Shown: positions 1 through 29,657, counted from the first letter of the stretch. The stretch is 64,000 nucleotides of DNA from Microvelia longipes (GCA_018340805.1 JACMZG010001911.1:50161713-50225712); one strand, 5' to 3'. Notes: generated by a model from the letters alone, not told the origin. Program-made: numbers and translations.

Positions 1-129
1 TAGAATATAAAGTTAAAATGAGCGCAAACTTTGTGCCGTGCTCTGAAAAGTATTTTAATATTAATTAAAAAGTCATTTAATTCTAACTTTAACTTATTTC
101 AGATCACTAGAAGCTGTTTAGAGTTAATT

Positions 130-639
130 ATGAGGCACTTACTGATTTATTTGCTATTAATTGTGAGCCTGAGTAGCTACTCTTTTCAATATCAATCAAG
201 GAAATTGTTACATAGAGACTTCAAAAATCATGTAAAGCGGGACGTAGTTTCTGAAGATGGCAAGCCTCCAACATATGGATGGAATATTCCTCCAAGTCAA
301 GGTGTAAAACCGGATTCATATGCTGCTAATTCAGGAACTGAAGATTCAAATTTGACACCTAAAAATGAGCCACCACCCCCGTACGGATGGAATATCCCAT
401 CAGCACCATACGTCCCAATAAGTGGAGATCCAAATTACAAAGGATATTCTGGAAGTCCTCTAATTCAACCGTCTCCATATGGATACAACATACCGGTTGT
501 TCCAGTCCCTCCAATAAATCCATATTTAATGAATCAGCATGGAACTCCACATACGTCTGTTTCTTTAGAGAATAAATATCACCCTAGGAATATTGGACCT
601 CCTTCGTCAGTTTTTAGCAATCCCACATTAGTATATTAG
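130..639 (+). CDS. Small secreted protein with three PxYGWNIP-type motifs
   Basis: I do not recognise the family. The first in-frame ATG at 130 gives 169 aa. Residues 1-20 form a clear signal peptide (MRHLLIYLLLIVSLSS...), so the product should be secreted. A dibasic KR at residues 36-37 could be a processing site. The mature part is rich in Pro, Tyr, Asn and Ser and carries three related motifs: PPTYGWNIP (46-54), PPPYGWNIP (82-90) and PSPYGYNIP (114-122). A splice acceptor (aacttatttcag, ending at 102) lies just upstream, so this is probably the last exon of a gene whose leader exon is outside the window. It is about 5.5 kb upstream of an Osiris gene on the same strand. Low-complexity secreted proteins of this sort often serve in cuticle, eggshell or saliva; that role is only inference. 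Confidence 0.6.
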   Translation: MRHLLIYLLLIVSLSSYSFQYQSRKLLHRDFKNHVKRDVVSEDGKPPTYGWNIPPSQGVKPDSYAANSGTEDSNLTPKNEPPPPYGWNIPSAPYVPISGDPNYKGYSGSPLIQPSPYGYNIPVVPVPPINPYLMNQHGTPHTSVSLENKYHPRNIGPPSSVFSNPTLVY

Positions 640-2248
640 AACTACAATTCTATATTCTGTAATTTAAGATTTGTCTCTAGAGAGTTTTTTAGGTGTTTTT
701 GTGTTCTATTTTAATTTACCATATTCTAATATCATAAGGAAGATTGAGTAAATATAACTTTAAAGAAAACAATTACTGTATAGTACTGAGCGACACAATT
801 ACTGCGTAAAGTTATTGTTTAGTACTAAGCGAGCTAAAAAAGATCAAAGTAATTCAAAATATGAATTGTATACTGCTGAAACATTTTGTTGGACAGAAAT
901 GCCTTGACAAAAAAAGTTATGTTAAAATATCAGTACCAATATGTATTGATGGTTTAGTGTTTTGTAACGTTTCAAATTTGTTTATCCATTTACATATCAA
1001 AATTCGAGTATTGAGTAGAAAACACAGCATAACATGACACAACTTTTGCTTCGTGTTTTAGCTTTACGTTAGTTGTCTGAATTTTTTCAGACAACCAAAG
1101 TGGAGGGAAGTCCACCAATCTTATATCATTAAATTTATATTAAATATATATTTTTAAAAATATATACAATATATATTTGTATGTAACTTTCGAAGGCGTT
1201 CTCGAATAGAAACGAAACTTGGCATATTCTTCAGCTTTCCAAAGATTCAATATTATCAAGGAAACATCCATTGACCATTTTATGAATTTGATGTAACAGA
1301 AAAAAATACGAAATATGGCAGTTTTGGCATGTGGTTAAGAATTGGGCCATAGACTCAATTAACTAGGAAGTTTTTGTTGAGATTTCAGTAAAATCACTCT
1401 CTAAAATTTCCTTTTTTATTTTATAAACCTTACATTCCATATCTAATAATAAAAAATGTGCTTTATATTTGTCATGTTATAGTTATCATAATTATTAGTT
1501 AGTTATTATAGTTATCATGAATAGAATTATTTATTGATATACCATCCTATAGGCGTATATTACTGTAGCCTATCTCAATAAATTGAGATTCTTAAAATAT
1601 CTTTTAGTGGTCCTTAGGAGCGCTGTGTATGTATGCATGTATGTATGTATGTATGTGTGTATATGTGTGGGTGTATGTGTGTGTATGTGTATGTATATAT
1701 GTGTGTATATGTATGTATATACATATATATATATATGTTTGAGTGTGTATATGTATGAATGTAAGTATCTATGTATATACGTATATAGGGTTATATACCC
1801 CAGCATCTAAGGGGAAAAATAATCTAGTAATATCTATTAATGATTGAAGTATACTACCGTCAAAAGCATAGGAATAACTCTTGCGGATTATATTTCATCT
1901 AAGAGTTCTTAGATGTAATATAAGTTCTTTTAGTTCTTTTCTCTTATTAAAAAATTTGGGGGGGGGATTAAATTCAAATATTAAAATAAACGGAAAGCTT
2001 CTGGTGAGAAATTATACTAATTATGCAAATACCTTGTAAAATAAGGGTTCTTTACATGTAATGCTTAAAAGTGTGTGTAGTACTAAAGTGGAACACACAC
2101 TTAAATAAAATAATAATTAAAAAAAAAAAAGGAGCGCTGTGTAACCCACTGAAACCTCCTCTAAGAGTAAGTTAAGGATATAATAAACTAAGTTCGTCTC
2201 CTTTTGACACATTGTCTTTTGTTATGTATTTTAAACGTTCTATTATAC
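640..2248. other. Gene-free interval, AT-rich
   Basis: No coding signal was seen. It holds the microsatellite listed at 1625-1788, a short duplication around 770-840 (two copies of an ACAATTACTG...TAGTACT-AGCGA unit) and G and A homopolymer runs near 1957 and 2120. Confidence 0.5.
1625..1788. repeat. GTAT/GT/TA compound microsatellite
   Basis: Runs of GTAT, GTGTAT and TATA units about 165 bp long. Both strands are open through it, which produces spurious ORFs rich in Tyr, Ile, Cys and Val. Confidence 0.9.
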
Positions 2249-3560
2249 AGGGTGGTACATTCAGTTTCAAATGGAGCTATTGGGATGCAATTGGTATCTA
2301 CCCCCATTAAATGTATCTCTAAAAGTTAAAATAGCAAAATATTTGTTTGGAAATCGTCAGGTATGTATGATAATCTAAATATCAAAATGTGATTTTCTAT
2401 GATAACTTCAAAAAGTTATGTTGGGGCATACCTTGATATTAATTGTTTCAAAAATTGTGTCCTATCCTGGACACTTTGATACCAATATAATTAAATTATG
2501 GTAATTTCTCCTTGAGCTATCGTTTGGCATACATAAGAACTATTACACATTTATTATTAAAAAGAAGCTGGTACAACAGAAGTCAACACTTTTAACACAT
2601 TGTAATGGAAAAATAAAAGTCTGGCAAAATTACTGGAATTCAGCCATATTTGTATATATTACATTAACTGAAACAGCATATGGCACTGTTTCAGAAATTA
2701 TCCATACAATAGTATTATAAGAGCCAGGCCTAAAAACTGTGACTCATTTCGTACTACTTCAAACCAAATTATTCTGATAATATATCTTAAATTATGAAGA
2801 AAAAGCAGAGTATGCTCCAGAGTGGAGCATTTCATATGGATTCCTCATGCTCAAAATTTATAAAATCGCACTAATTTCAGATTTCTTACAATAAATGGCT
2901 CCCTGTAAGTCGTGTGAAGAGACCGCTTTTTAAAGCTGATAAAATTTCCTATGAAGCAAGTTTTTTCGTCAAAATCAGATAAATACAACTAAAGTTATGA
3001 AATTTGTTAGATGGCCAAAAAAATACACAAAAAGTCAATATTTTTTCAAAGAAATTCGCTCACTTTTCAAAATTAACCTTTTTTGGTGTTTTTTAAAACT
3101 TTGGTTGTAGTCATCCGATTTTGATGATTAAACTCTCGTTTTATATGAAATTTTATCAGCTTTAAAAATGTTCTCTTCATATTTGGCACACGACCTACAG
3201 GGAACCACTTATTGCAAGAAAACTAGAATTAGTGCAATTTTATAAAATTTTGAGCATGAGGAATCATATAAAATGATCCACTCTGGATTGGCAGACTATG
3301 CTTTTCCTTCATAATTTAAGGTATTTTTCAGAATAGTTCGGTTTGAAGTAGTAAAAAATAAGTCACATTTTTTCAGGTCCGGCTCTTGAATTATATGCTT
3401 CAAATTTACTTTTTTTAAATTGCCGTAGAAGAACACATTTTGGTAAACAGATTACATATATGCCAGACGATTGCCTAAAAAATAATTAGAACAATAGAAC
3501 CCCTCTAGAAAATAATATCTCTATGACCATGCCTAATTTTCATGTTGTTACTAATAAGGC
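2249..3560. repeat. Old long foldback (inverted-repeat) element
   Basis: The left half (about 2249-3040) pairs with the right half (about 3065-3560) as inverted copies. Matching blocks include GGAAATCGTCAGGTATG near 2350 with CATATATGCCAGACGATTGCC near 3460, the blocks around AAATTATGAAGAAAAAGCA near 2790 and CTTTTCCTTCATAATTTAAG near 3300, and CTCATGCTCAAAATTT near 2845 with AAAATTTTGAGCATGAGG near 3245. Arms differ by many substitutions and indels, so the element is old. It begins near ACAGGGTGGTACATTC, a style of end seen in many insect non-autonomous elements. Borders are approximate; there is no coding capacity. Confidence 0.7.
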
Positions 3561-4780
3561 AAAGAATAAGAAAAATAAAACTGCTAATAACACTGTTTGG
3601 TAAAAGGTGACTATTATCAAATAATCACTGCGTTTAAAACATCGCGTCAAAAAGACTCTAATCATCTAAATGTGACAAAGATAATCGGTGTTCGCCTTTG
3701 AATAACTTCTATGAAAACTATTAAGTATAAGAACGACAGTTTTCCTTTTGAAATTACTTTCAAAATCCAAAATAATTTTAATGGAAATAGAATTAGGGAT
3801 TGATGGAGCAAACTTTATTTCCTGAGAGAAAGTAAAAAAAGTACTATGAGTGACAAACTTCTTTCTGTCTAATTTTGTAACTGTTAAAACAAATTGCTGC
3901 TCGATTTATTGTTTTCTGTATTCATATCATGTGCTCGATATTATAGTGAAATTAGTCGTTTCTTCTTTTTAATATGGATTATGATAATAGTAGAGAGTTA
4001 TTGTAAATATTTGGGTCACACAAGTCAAAGTTGGTGAGGTGTGCATTATTGCGCATAATCAGAATTTATTAGATAGTGTGAAAAAAACAACAAATGCACT
4101 AATTTGACCGCATAAATGAAAGTAAGTGCATTTATTTCCTGTTACTTGGTGGTTGAAAGTTTGCTGTGGTGATTTTATGTCGACGTGTAAAAGTGGACCA
4201 AAGCTCAAGTAATAACTATTTGTGAGATAAAGAAGAAAACAAGTTGCTACCATGGTGAATGTATGGTATCATATAATAACCAATAAAACCATTTATAAAA
4301 CAAGTTTTTACCATGGTTTTAGGTTTGAGTATGGTATCATACTAACAAGTAAAATCAGTTATAAAAACTGAAAAAATTACAATTAATCAATTAAATAAAT
4401 TGAAATATTTGGTCAATATTTCCCAAATAAACTTAAATAATAATTCAACTTAGTTATGACCGCATGACTCAAGTCTAGGACCATATCTTCTCCCTTTTTT
4501 TAAGGATTTATTGTTGGTGCATCTGAAACGTTCTCCTGTCATAATCAATACTTATTCACACAATCTTGCAATAGCTCAAACAATTGTTTCCTTTGAGATG
4601 GACTCTCTCAGTTGAGAGAGACTTTCTACCATGATTGTTCATTTTAATAAATGTTTAAAGAAAAAATGAGCTTATGATGTAGAGGTCATTGAGGTCAAGC
4701 TTCTTCAGGGGTTATAAAACATGTACAGAATACTTAAGCAAACATTGGATAAGCATGAAAGCATGCATTTAAAATAAAAT
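3561..4780. other. Gene-free interval with a local duplication
   Basis: No gene was seen. A diverged tandem duplication occupies 4240-4370: both units share CAAGTT...ACCATGG and GTATGGTATCATA. An 8-bp-arm hairpin (CTCTCTCA-gt-TGAGAGAG) is at 4603-4620. Around 4648-4690 is a piece (AGAAAAAATGAGCTTATGA) that recurs near 44690 and 46080. Confidence 0.5.
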
Positions 4781-5310
4781 TCGAGCGACTTGCGGATCTC
4801 CGCGCCAGAATTATTGTGATATTATAAACTTATATTCTGTAAATAAAACGATAAAAAATGAACCTGTACCAAGATTTGGACTTTAAATTAGGAATCCTGA
4901 ATTTGAGTACTTTAGGTGGTTTCATTCGTTTCTGCGTCCCAAGAAATATTGAAAACGACTAGGGTACATTTGAAGTGTCGAGTGGGTACATTGGTTCACA
5001 ACTGACAATATTTTGGTTTCCGGTTTTTTCACGGTGTTTTTAACTTTTTAGTCACTTATAGAGTAATCTTTTTGACTCCGGGCCGCTTTCATTCAATTCA
5101 GCGAAGGTTAATACATCAATAAGTATTTTTTGCACCGAAAAATTGTTAAGCTTTATTTTTACTGATATTTTGATAACGTCACTAACTCAGCAAACGGGTT
5201 AATGACGTCATAACAACCTGTTTTTCAATAGAGTTTCAAATAGGTCCTCCCTATGTTGATTTTTACTAGATTTGCTACTGTATTTGGAGAGATGTGTTCA
5301 CAAGAATCCG
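4780..5310 (-). repeat. Dispersed repeat, family B copy
   Basis: Read on the minus strand this matches the + strand at 15100-15740: a segment with GACGTCATTAACCCG...TTTGCTGAGT, then GAAT(T/C)GAATGAAA-CGG-CCG-AGTC, then TAAGTGAC(C)TAAAAA. The lower end also resembles the GCGGTGGTCCGC-type cassette at 15730 (GCGGATCTCCGCGCCAGAATTATT near 4793). It is strongly diverged, with no coding capacity. A perfect TGACGTCA lies at 5203-5210. Confidence 0.65.
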
Positions 5311-5320
5311 CTTAATATAG

Positions 5321-5321
<1 letters not shown>

Positions 5322-5356
<35 letters not shown>
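5322..5356. repeat. (TG)n microsatellite
   Basis: About 17 uninterrupted TG dinucleotides, followed by a short TATG run. Confidence 0.95.
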
Positions 5357-5358
<2 letters not shown>

Positions 5359-5384
5359 CTATGTATGTATGTATACATAAATTA

Positions 5385-5530
5385 CCGAAACGTCTTTTGG
5401 CCACACTCCCGGGTTCAATTCCCGCCATACCAGCCACCTCATCGGCTGATGGATTGTATTTTCTATGTTCAAATATACGTACCTGTAATATTGCTATACC
5501 AGGTGAACTTACTATATGCCTCACTGTGAC
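5385..5530 (+). mobile_element. tRNA-like SINE fragment
   Basis: CCGGGTTCAATTCCCGCC at 5409-5426 forms a T-arm-like stem-loop and matches the pol III B box (GGTTCAATTCC). No convincing A box or cloverleaf precedes it, so it is a fragment of a tRNA-derived SINE rather than a tRNA gene. End points are approximate. Confidence 0.4.
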
Positions 5531-5753
5531 TATACTTTAATTTTTTATTCTTTATTTTAGGTTACATGTAAATATTTTTTATAAATATTTTACTTAAACT
5601 TTGTACACCTAATAAATGTGTTAAAACAAGGATTTTAATTTCTACAACTTATGAAAATGTATTAATTACTTTTTTTAGAAATTTGTCAAGAAATACTATA
5701 ACAAGTATAGTGGTTGTTGAGAGAAACGCTAATTGAAAATTAGTTTCTATTAG

Positions 5754-6109
5754 TACGTGCTAGTATATGAGGGAGTAAGTGGAAAACGAAAACAAACCAA
5801 AAAGAAGGAGGTGACCTTGAGAACATTTGCACCTCTGAGATGGGAGACAAAAACGCAAGTGAAATGGTTCTTGGGGCTGACGAGGAAGTTACAATCTTCG
5901 CGGTCGAGTGAAGTCGTAATGGGATATGATGTCGCTCTCAATGAGTTCAAAGACGGCTCTGCCAAGTATTTGATAGAGTGGGAAGAAAGTAAGTTAGTGG
6001 GAGAAGTTTTTCTTGTCCACCACATACCTGTTAAGGTACAGTTAGTTCCTATAAGGAGTACGCGTTGTATCAAATTCAAATCTTTATTAAATTCGAAAAA
6101 AACATCGTA

Positions 6110-6110
<1 letters not shown>
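5754..6110 (+). pseudogene. Open frame, possibly an HP1-type chromoshadow remnant or an exon
   Basis: An uninterrupted frame of 119 codons after an in-frame TAG at 5751; the first ATG in frame is only at 5916. The N-terminal part is basic (SGKRKQTKKKE) and is followed by a stretch of the form GL...EVVMGYDV...KDGSAKYLIEWEESKLV. That loosely matches the chromoshadow pattern of HP1 proteins (I-G-x-x..G-x-x-FL-W-x-x-S). TKTQVKWFLGL also loosely resembles the post-RT segment of Ty3/gypsy polyproteins. The two readings conflict and neither is strong. The frame stops at TAATG, overlapping by one base the ATG of the downstream Osiris gene. A GTAAGT inside it could be a splice donor. Confidence 0.2.
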
Positions 6111-23482
<17,372 letters not shown>

Positions 23483-24700
23483 ATATGTGTGCTTAAATTT
23501 GCTTCATCAAACCTCCTATTGTCTTTCTTAGTCAGATTTAAAGTATAGAATAATTTACCAAATATTACTTTGATTATGTTTATTTATAGTTGTATGTTTA
23601 TACTGTATATAATTATTTGCAGGGTTGCAACCAAAGAACCCGAGTGTAGGGACTGATAAATTATGTCTTTATTACGTCTTATTCGTACCAAGAGTAGTTA
23701 GCGTCTTTAGAGTAATTATTCCTCCCTCTAAACGTCAACTTCGATTTTGTACTATTAATTTATATTGGTGTTCTTCTTGTTTTAAGATTAGCTCATCAAT
23801 TTTAATCGAATAGTAGTAATTGGCAAATTGTATAAACTTATTTGTAATTAACTGTTGAAATAGGAGCGCTATAAGACTTACCATACGAAAATATTTGAAG
23901 TATTCTTCGCATTACGCTATCAGATAACAAGTTCCTGACATCTCGAGTGTTATAAATGTCTGATTTGTAAGCTATAAGCTTCTTCAGTCTCATTTTTGAT
24001 GTTGACTTTAAGAAGGACGTAACTTATAAATAAATTTTGTTTTGAGTCATCATCGCTAGGTAATATAATACAATGTTATTAATATTATGTTCGTTGATAG
24101 AATTTTCCGAATTCACTAGAATACTTTGGGAACATCTACCTTCTACCTTTTTTACTACTTTAACTAGCTTACTACTTATTACTTTACCAAACCTGTCCTC
24201 GTTATTTTAATGTTATGAACGATTTTAATGTTCTATATTATGTAAACTATAGGTTATTTAATTAGTTTGCATAATAATGTAAACTAAGTCATAGAGTCTA
24301 TAAGTCATAAAGATAATATTAATAGAGAGAGTCTATCAGTTAAATTCGAAACATCGAATAAGTAACCTGGTGACCTTTGATTATAATGTAATCAATCAAA
24401 CGGTACAAAATTACCGTAAATTATACAATGAAACGTTTCTAATACAAAACACAAATCATGTGCGAAAAGCTGATATCGATTCATTATCTACAGCTCTTAG
24501 CGAAGGTTATAATAAGGTTACATAGAGCTCCATAAAGTCCCAAAAAGATGTTTTACTCTCAATGCATTGCAATAGGGTATGGCTCCTATTAGTATTATAC
24601 CTCTATGCTATAAGTGTCTTAAATCTTAAATGTCTTAAATTACGGCTATGATTTGTTGATGATTAACAAATCTTCGTCTATACAAAGATGCTTGTAACTG
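23483..24700. other. Intergenic, downstream of the Osiris gene
   Basis: No gene was seen. No canonical AATAAA is close to the Osiris stop, so the transcript end is unclear. From about 24310 it contains one copy of repeat D. Confidence 0.4.
24310..24625 (+). repeat. Dispersed repeat D, copy 1
   Basis: Aligns, with many changes, to 35450-35770 in the same orientation. Shared blocks: AACATCGAA-AAGTAACCTG, TTACAGTAAATTATA-like, ATAACCTTC/GAAGGTTATAA and TAGGCTATGGCTCCT-like. Confidence 0.55.
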
Positions 24701-24719
24701 TACATTTTACTGCAATAGA

Positions 24720-24985
24720 ATGTGCATTGGCGCATACGCCGAAAATCAAGGTACACAAAAAATGTTTGGGTATCTAACAATCCAAACATCTTTGGCCTTG
24801 GTCATATTGTGCCTTTTAATTTCACAGTCATTCTGTCTTAGCACCTCTGCGTTATATTGCTGCAGAATCTACAGTTATGAGCTTCCTGGTACAAACAATG
24901 ATTCAATACTCCTACTGCCCTAACGAATCACATTGTGAACAAGACCCAAAACTTTTAAGACTTTCACCAAAGCGAAGTGCTTTCT
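24720..24985 (+). CDS. Doubtful small secreted-peptide ORF
   Basis: An ATG at 24720 (or 24762) opens 67 (53) codons ending at 24923, with a strong signal-peptide-like segment (IQTSLALVILCLLISQSFC). From about 24824 the +1 frame is open to a TAA at 24985 and reads more like a secreted tail (QYSYCPNESHCEQDPK). That frame is preceded by an acceptor-like tttaatttcacag. It could be a frameshifted or spliced gene for a short cysteine-containing peptide, or chance. No homologue recognised. Confidence 0.22.
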
Positions 24986-24989
24986 AACT

Positions 24990-27628
24990 TATTTGGGCAG
25001 ATATATCTTAAAGAATTGATAAACGATTCCATTCCTTTTGTATTTAATTAATAATTTGAAACCGGGTTTGTAGGACTGCTCGCAACTTTGTGCTTTATTA
25101 GGTTTTGATTTTATTGAGACACTCCTTACGCTTATTATGCGAAAAATGTAATAGCATAAGAAATGTAATTGGTTCAATCTTTGCTTTCGGCCATTAAATC
25201 TACCCGCCCAAAAGCAAACATAAAGGGCAGTACGGGCTTAATAAATTTCAATTTTTATCAATATATAGTAAATATCCGTACGTAGAAAGTCTAATTATTT
25301 GAATTTCCAAAGTATAAATTGGAAGCCTAAGGCGCTCTTAGATGCTTAGTTTTTTGAAAAATTACATTAGCCTGGCATCTTAAAAACGCTCTTCATGTCC
25401 GCAAACGCTAAATTTTGTTACAGGGATTAATCTATATATTAATGAAACATTTAGTTGGTGAATAGACATATACGTAACACTGTGATTGGTTCATCACACA
25501 GTTTAGTTACAGAAGTTATGCTACTTACGTAAAAAATCGACCAATGACAGTGTTATGTTTTTGTTAACTTACCATATAAACATTTCATCTACTCGTGCTC
25601 AATTAGAATGAATACGCTCATAAAAATATCTATATTCTTAAATATACAAAGTACTTCGATTATATTTATCAAACCTATTGTGTCGATTTTAATGTACAAA
25701 CATAATTGTTTTTTAACTTTTTTTAAGTAATTTATTTATTTTTAGTTTATTTTTATTTACATTCTTATTTATTTACAATTATTAATTGTTTATTTATTTT
25801 GTAAATATTGGCCAACCTACATAATGCTCAATAACGTGTAAATAAAATAAAATATAATATTATGTTAAATATTATAAAACCATTTTCCGCTACGCATTTG
25901 TTTATTTATTTTGTATTTATTGTACTATTTATTGTAATTATGATATTAAATAAATATTTTATTAGTTTATCAATGTGGCAGTTTAATTACAACTTTCTTA
26001 AAGCCAAAATTCAGCTTCTCTGTCTAGGGAAAGGAAAATAGAAATTACAAATCTAATTGAATGAGAATATAATCAATTTTGCGATACTGAAACCTAAAAA
26101 ATGTTAGAAACAATTTTTAAAGATGGAGAAATGTATAATAATTTGGAAAACAGGAAGAATAAATTATCTTTTAAAATCTTTTTAACTAAAGCTCATCGAT
26201 TCAAGGAAACATCGAACTGTCATATACCCGCAAAATGACAGCAGGCTAGTACAACTTTCTTAACTAAAGACAATGGGCCTACTGTATTGAGATTTTGTAT
26301 CATTAGTTATTTTTGATCGTTTAGAGAAAGTTTACTTCCTAATTACAGTGACAAGGTATGCGGGTTATCATTTACCATAGCTCATGAGAATGTTAACAAC
26401 AACGCATCATCACGAACAACATCATCAAGGCTAAACGAGAGTCAACAGGAATTATCTGGTCGCGTATTTCGGAGCATTTTGGTGTTCTTTTTATAAATAA
26501 CATAGAAAGTTTTGTAAGTCAAAAATATGGTTTGTATTCTTTACAAAGTCCCGCAAGACTTCTGTCAGATCACGAATGCTTAAACATTAGAGTACAAATG
26601 TCAGTTACCATACAAATAAAATGAAATTATAAAAAGAAACGAATGTCATCTTTATAAGAAAGTAAGTATCAGCTACTCTCGTAACATGTACTATTTCCTG
26701 TAATGCGTATTACGAACAACTAAAGAGTAGTCGCATAACACGTAACCATTTTACGTGTCAAAAAATAAAATATAACACGGATTTTAAAAAATTGACCAAA
26801 TCAAAATGCAATTATTTTGTCAATGGAAAATCGTGAAGAATTTTAGCAAGTTGTCCACGTGATAAAATAAGCGTATTTATTTTCCTATAAGTGCGTGTTT
26901 AATAGAAGTAAGCGATTTCGATTTTAAAAATTAACACTTTTCATTTGCTAAAGAATTAAAGGAAAAGAGTAAATTTTCTCAACAGATATTTTCTTTGATT
27001 TGTAATTTTCACTTTCGTTTGTACATCCACTGAGTTCAGACATGTTTTCATTTTCAAAAGTTCGGTGTGGCTTTTTCAATGCCAAACAACATCCTTATAA
27101 AGGACACGTCCCATCGTCCAACGATTGTACAAAAAGTTTCTCTCGTGACTTCGCTGGAAGGATATGATAAAAACGTTTAACTCTTCAACCCAAAGCTTGT
27201 CAGATATTAAATGATTAGAAAATAAATCTTAGCATTGACAGGGAGTTGAATTAAAACTATTTTCAAACGCAGGCGTAGGCAGCATAGATAATAGGCTATA
27301 ATTTGTTTTTTTTTGTATTAAATAATAATTTTTTTACAACATATTGTTATTATATTAATAATAAGATTTCTTACAACTGTACAATGGTATAAAATCTAAT
27401 ACAAGAAATCACATTGATGAACAAACTGGGTGTTTTTTGCTTTAAATGTATCAGTGATAACGTCTAGGAACTGGTTTACGCAAGTCTGTACTATTTAATT
27501 ATCTTTATACCTTCTCACCAACATGATGTTAAAGATTGAAAATAGGTCTTTTAATACATATTTGTTCTAAAATAGTTATTTAAAAAAATAAATAAAAATT
27601 ATCATTAACATTCTATTGATTAATAAAC
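24990..27628. other. Intergenic, nothing recognised
   Basis: AT-rich, with low-complexity TTTATT stretches around 25720-25960. No gene, RNA or matched repeat was seen. Confidence 0.4.
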
Positions 27629-27648
27629 AGATTAGGCTGATTTATCTC

Positions 27649-27889
27649 TGATGGACTTTACTGGCATCTATAAATTTACAATTGTTTTCATTACATTTTT
27701 GTATATTTTTTAAATAAATGATATCTAATTTGTAAAATAAATAAAAAATACAACTTGATTTACAGAAGGTAGATTTACCATAAATAATAAAGGCCCGTTT
27801 TAGGGCCTTCCGGACTATCAGTGTATTCACTCAGGGGGAACCACCAAAGGCAGGTTGTATCCACTATGCTCAAACTTATGTTAATGTTG
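27649..27889. mobile_element. Short retroposon with 20-bp target duplication (copy 1)
   Basis: Flanked by identical 20-mers AGATTAGGCTGATTTATCTC at 27629-27648 and 27890-27909. Of this insert, 27655-27890 is identical base for base (by eye) to 30696-30931. It contains a stem-loop (AAAGGCCC-gtttta-GGGCCTT) and CTCAGGGGGAACCACC. The long duplication suggests LINE-driven insertion. No poly(A) and no clear pol III boxes, so its parent RNA is unknown. Confidence 0.65.
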
Positions 27890-27909
27890 AGATTAGGCTG
27901 ATTTATCTC

Positions 27910-29320
27910 GGTATTTACTATGAGAACGATCTGAATTAATTTTATCCAGGTTGATTTTTAAAAGAACTATTAACCAAGGATCTCTCATAATCCTGAAACA
28001 TTAATATAATCCTTTGATTAAGATTAAGTTCCTTTGATTCACAAAATAGATTAGGAAACGAGTTTAAATAGCAGTAAATCTTAACAACAACAATTAATTA
28101 TCTTACATAACATCGCTTAAATCTACATTTTGTAGGAGGCAAATAAGGACTATGTATAATAATTGTACCATGTATGATTATGTCGCATGAAAAGGAATTC
28201 GTGAAAATTTTAACTCTTTAATTCAAGCCTTTAAGTAACTTTACTACTTTAATATTATTGAAAAAACACGTAATTAAGAGTGGTGCGTTTAACATATGGT
28301 TTGAGAGAGCTCTAATTGATAGCATTTGTGGAGAAGACTAGCTAAATCATACTTTGTTTATCATCTTGTTTAACAAATAACACACTCGTTATACCTCATA
28401 TTTGTCTTTAAATAACCGTCTATAAAATTATATATTTCGCTAATATTACAATAATACCGGAATTTTATACTTAAATAATAATCTGATATTCGTGTCCAGG
28501 TATAAAATAGGATGAGGATGCTTTCTTATACGAAGAAACAAAGATTTAGGTTTTTGGCCTTTAAAACTCTTTTGTATACCTTTCACTTTAGATCCCTTGA
28601 CATTGTAAGGGGTCATCATCACATCTTGAGAATTAACTCCTCAATGCCTTTAGATCATTATATAGAACTAAGAAAGAAAAAGAAAAGAAAGTATTCTTTA
28701 TATTAAGTCTAATAGTAAAGAGTGATAGATAAATATGAGCGTAACTAAGTTATTTTTAACATTAATTACTAAAATTAAGAAAGGGCTTCGTCACTATTAC
28801 TTACTTGTCAGTCTCTTCGTTATTACCGTTTTGTGTTTTTTTCCAGCACCTTGTACCGACACAAAATTTGTACTTAGTCATTTGTCAATATTTGTATTGT
28901 TTTTAAGTTGTGCTGCGTGTTTGTTCAATTAAAACATCGTTAAAATTGGAAATCTGATAGTAATACCAGTTTTGACAAAGAGAATGAAAATCTTATTTGT
29001 ATGTTGGCAGCAATTTTGTTTACATCTATTATATAATAAGTATAAAATAATTTTAAATTTAGGTGTCACTTTTATCTATAAATTTGTACTTTTATATATT
29101 TAATTAGTAAATAATAATTTAATTAATTAAATAATAATATTAAATTAATTTTTACAGTTTATTTTATAACTTAATTTTTACTTTCATAGATTCACTCTGA
29201 TATTTTTTTTAGTTTTGGAGTTATTAGCAAAGATGTTTAATGGAGTTATTAAATTCAACACAGTTTTGTGGTGAAACGTTTTTTAAAGGGTTAAGGTATA
29301 TTACATAGGTTGTAATATAC
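27910..29320. other. Intergenic, nothing recognised
   Basis: AT-rich. Short hydrophobic open frames at 28512-28706 and 28738-28932 look random in composition and lack conserved motifs. Confidence 0.35.
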
Positions 29321-29513
<193 letters not shown>

Positions 29514-29514
29514 T

Positions 29515-29640
29515 TGATCACCCTTCGTTTTCCCGCCATTGGTATTGCCGACCTTACAACTATCTCTTTGAATCGCGAATTAAAACTGAAGAAATGGAGG
29601 AAAGGTTATGTTGACGTCTAGGATTTTAGTTACAAAAATC
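29515..29640 (+). repeat. Dispersed repeat E, copy 1
   Basis: CCGCCATTGGTATTGCCGAC, then CTTACAACTATCTCTTT, also found with a few changes at 57565-57640 in a gtsf1 intron. Confidence 0.55.
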
Positions 29641-29657
29641 TGCAAGCCCTATCCTGA

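Noticed and set aside
1570..1810. Tyr/Ile/Val/Cys-rich open frames on both strands
   Set aside because: Translations of a GTAT/GT microsatellite.
28738..28932. 65-codon hydrophobic open frame
   Set aside because: Hydrophobic translations are expected from AT-rich DNA; no cleavage site, homologue or splice context was found.
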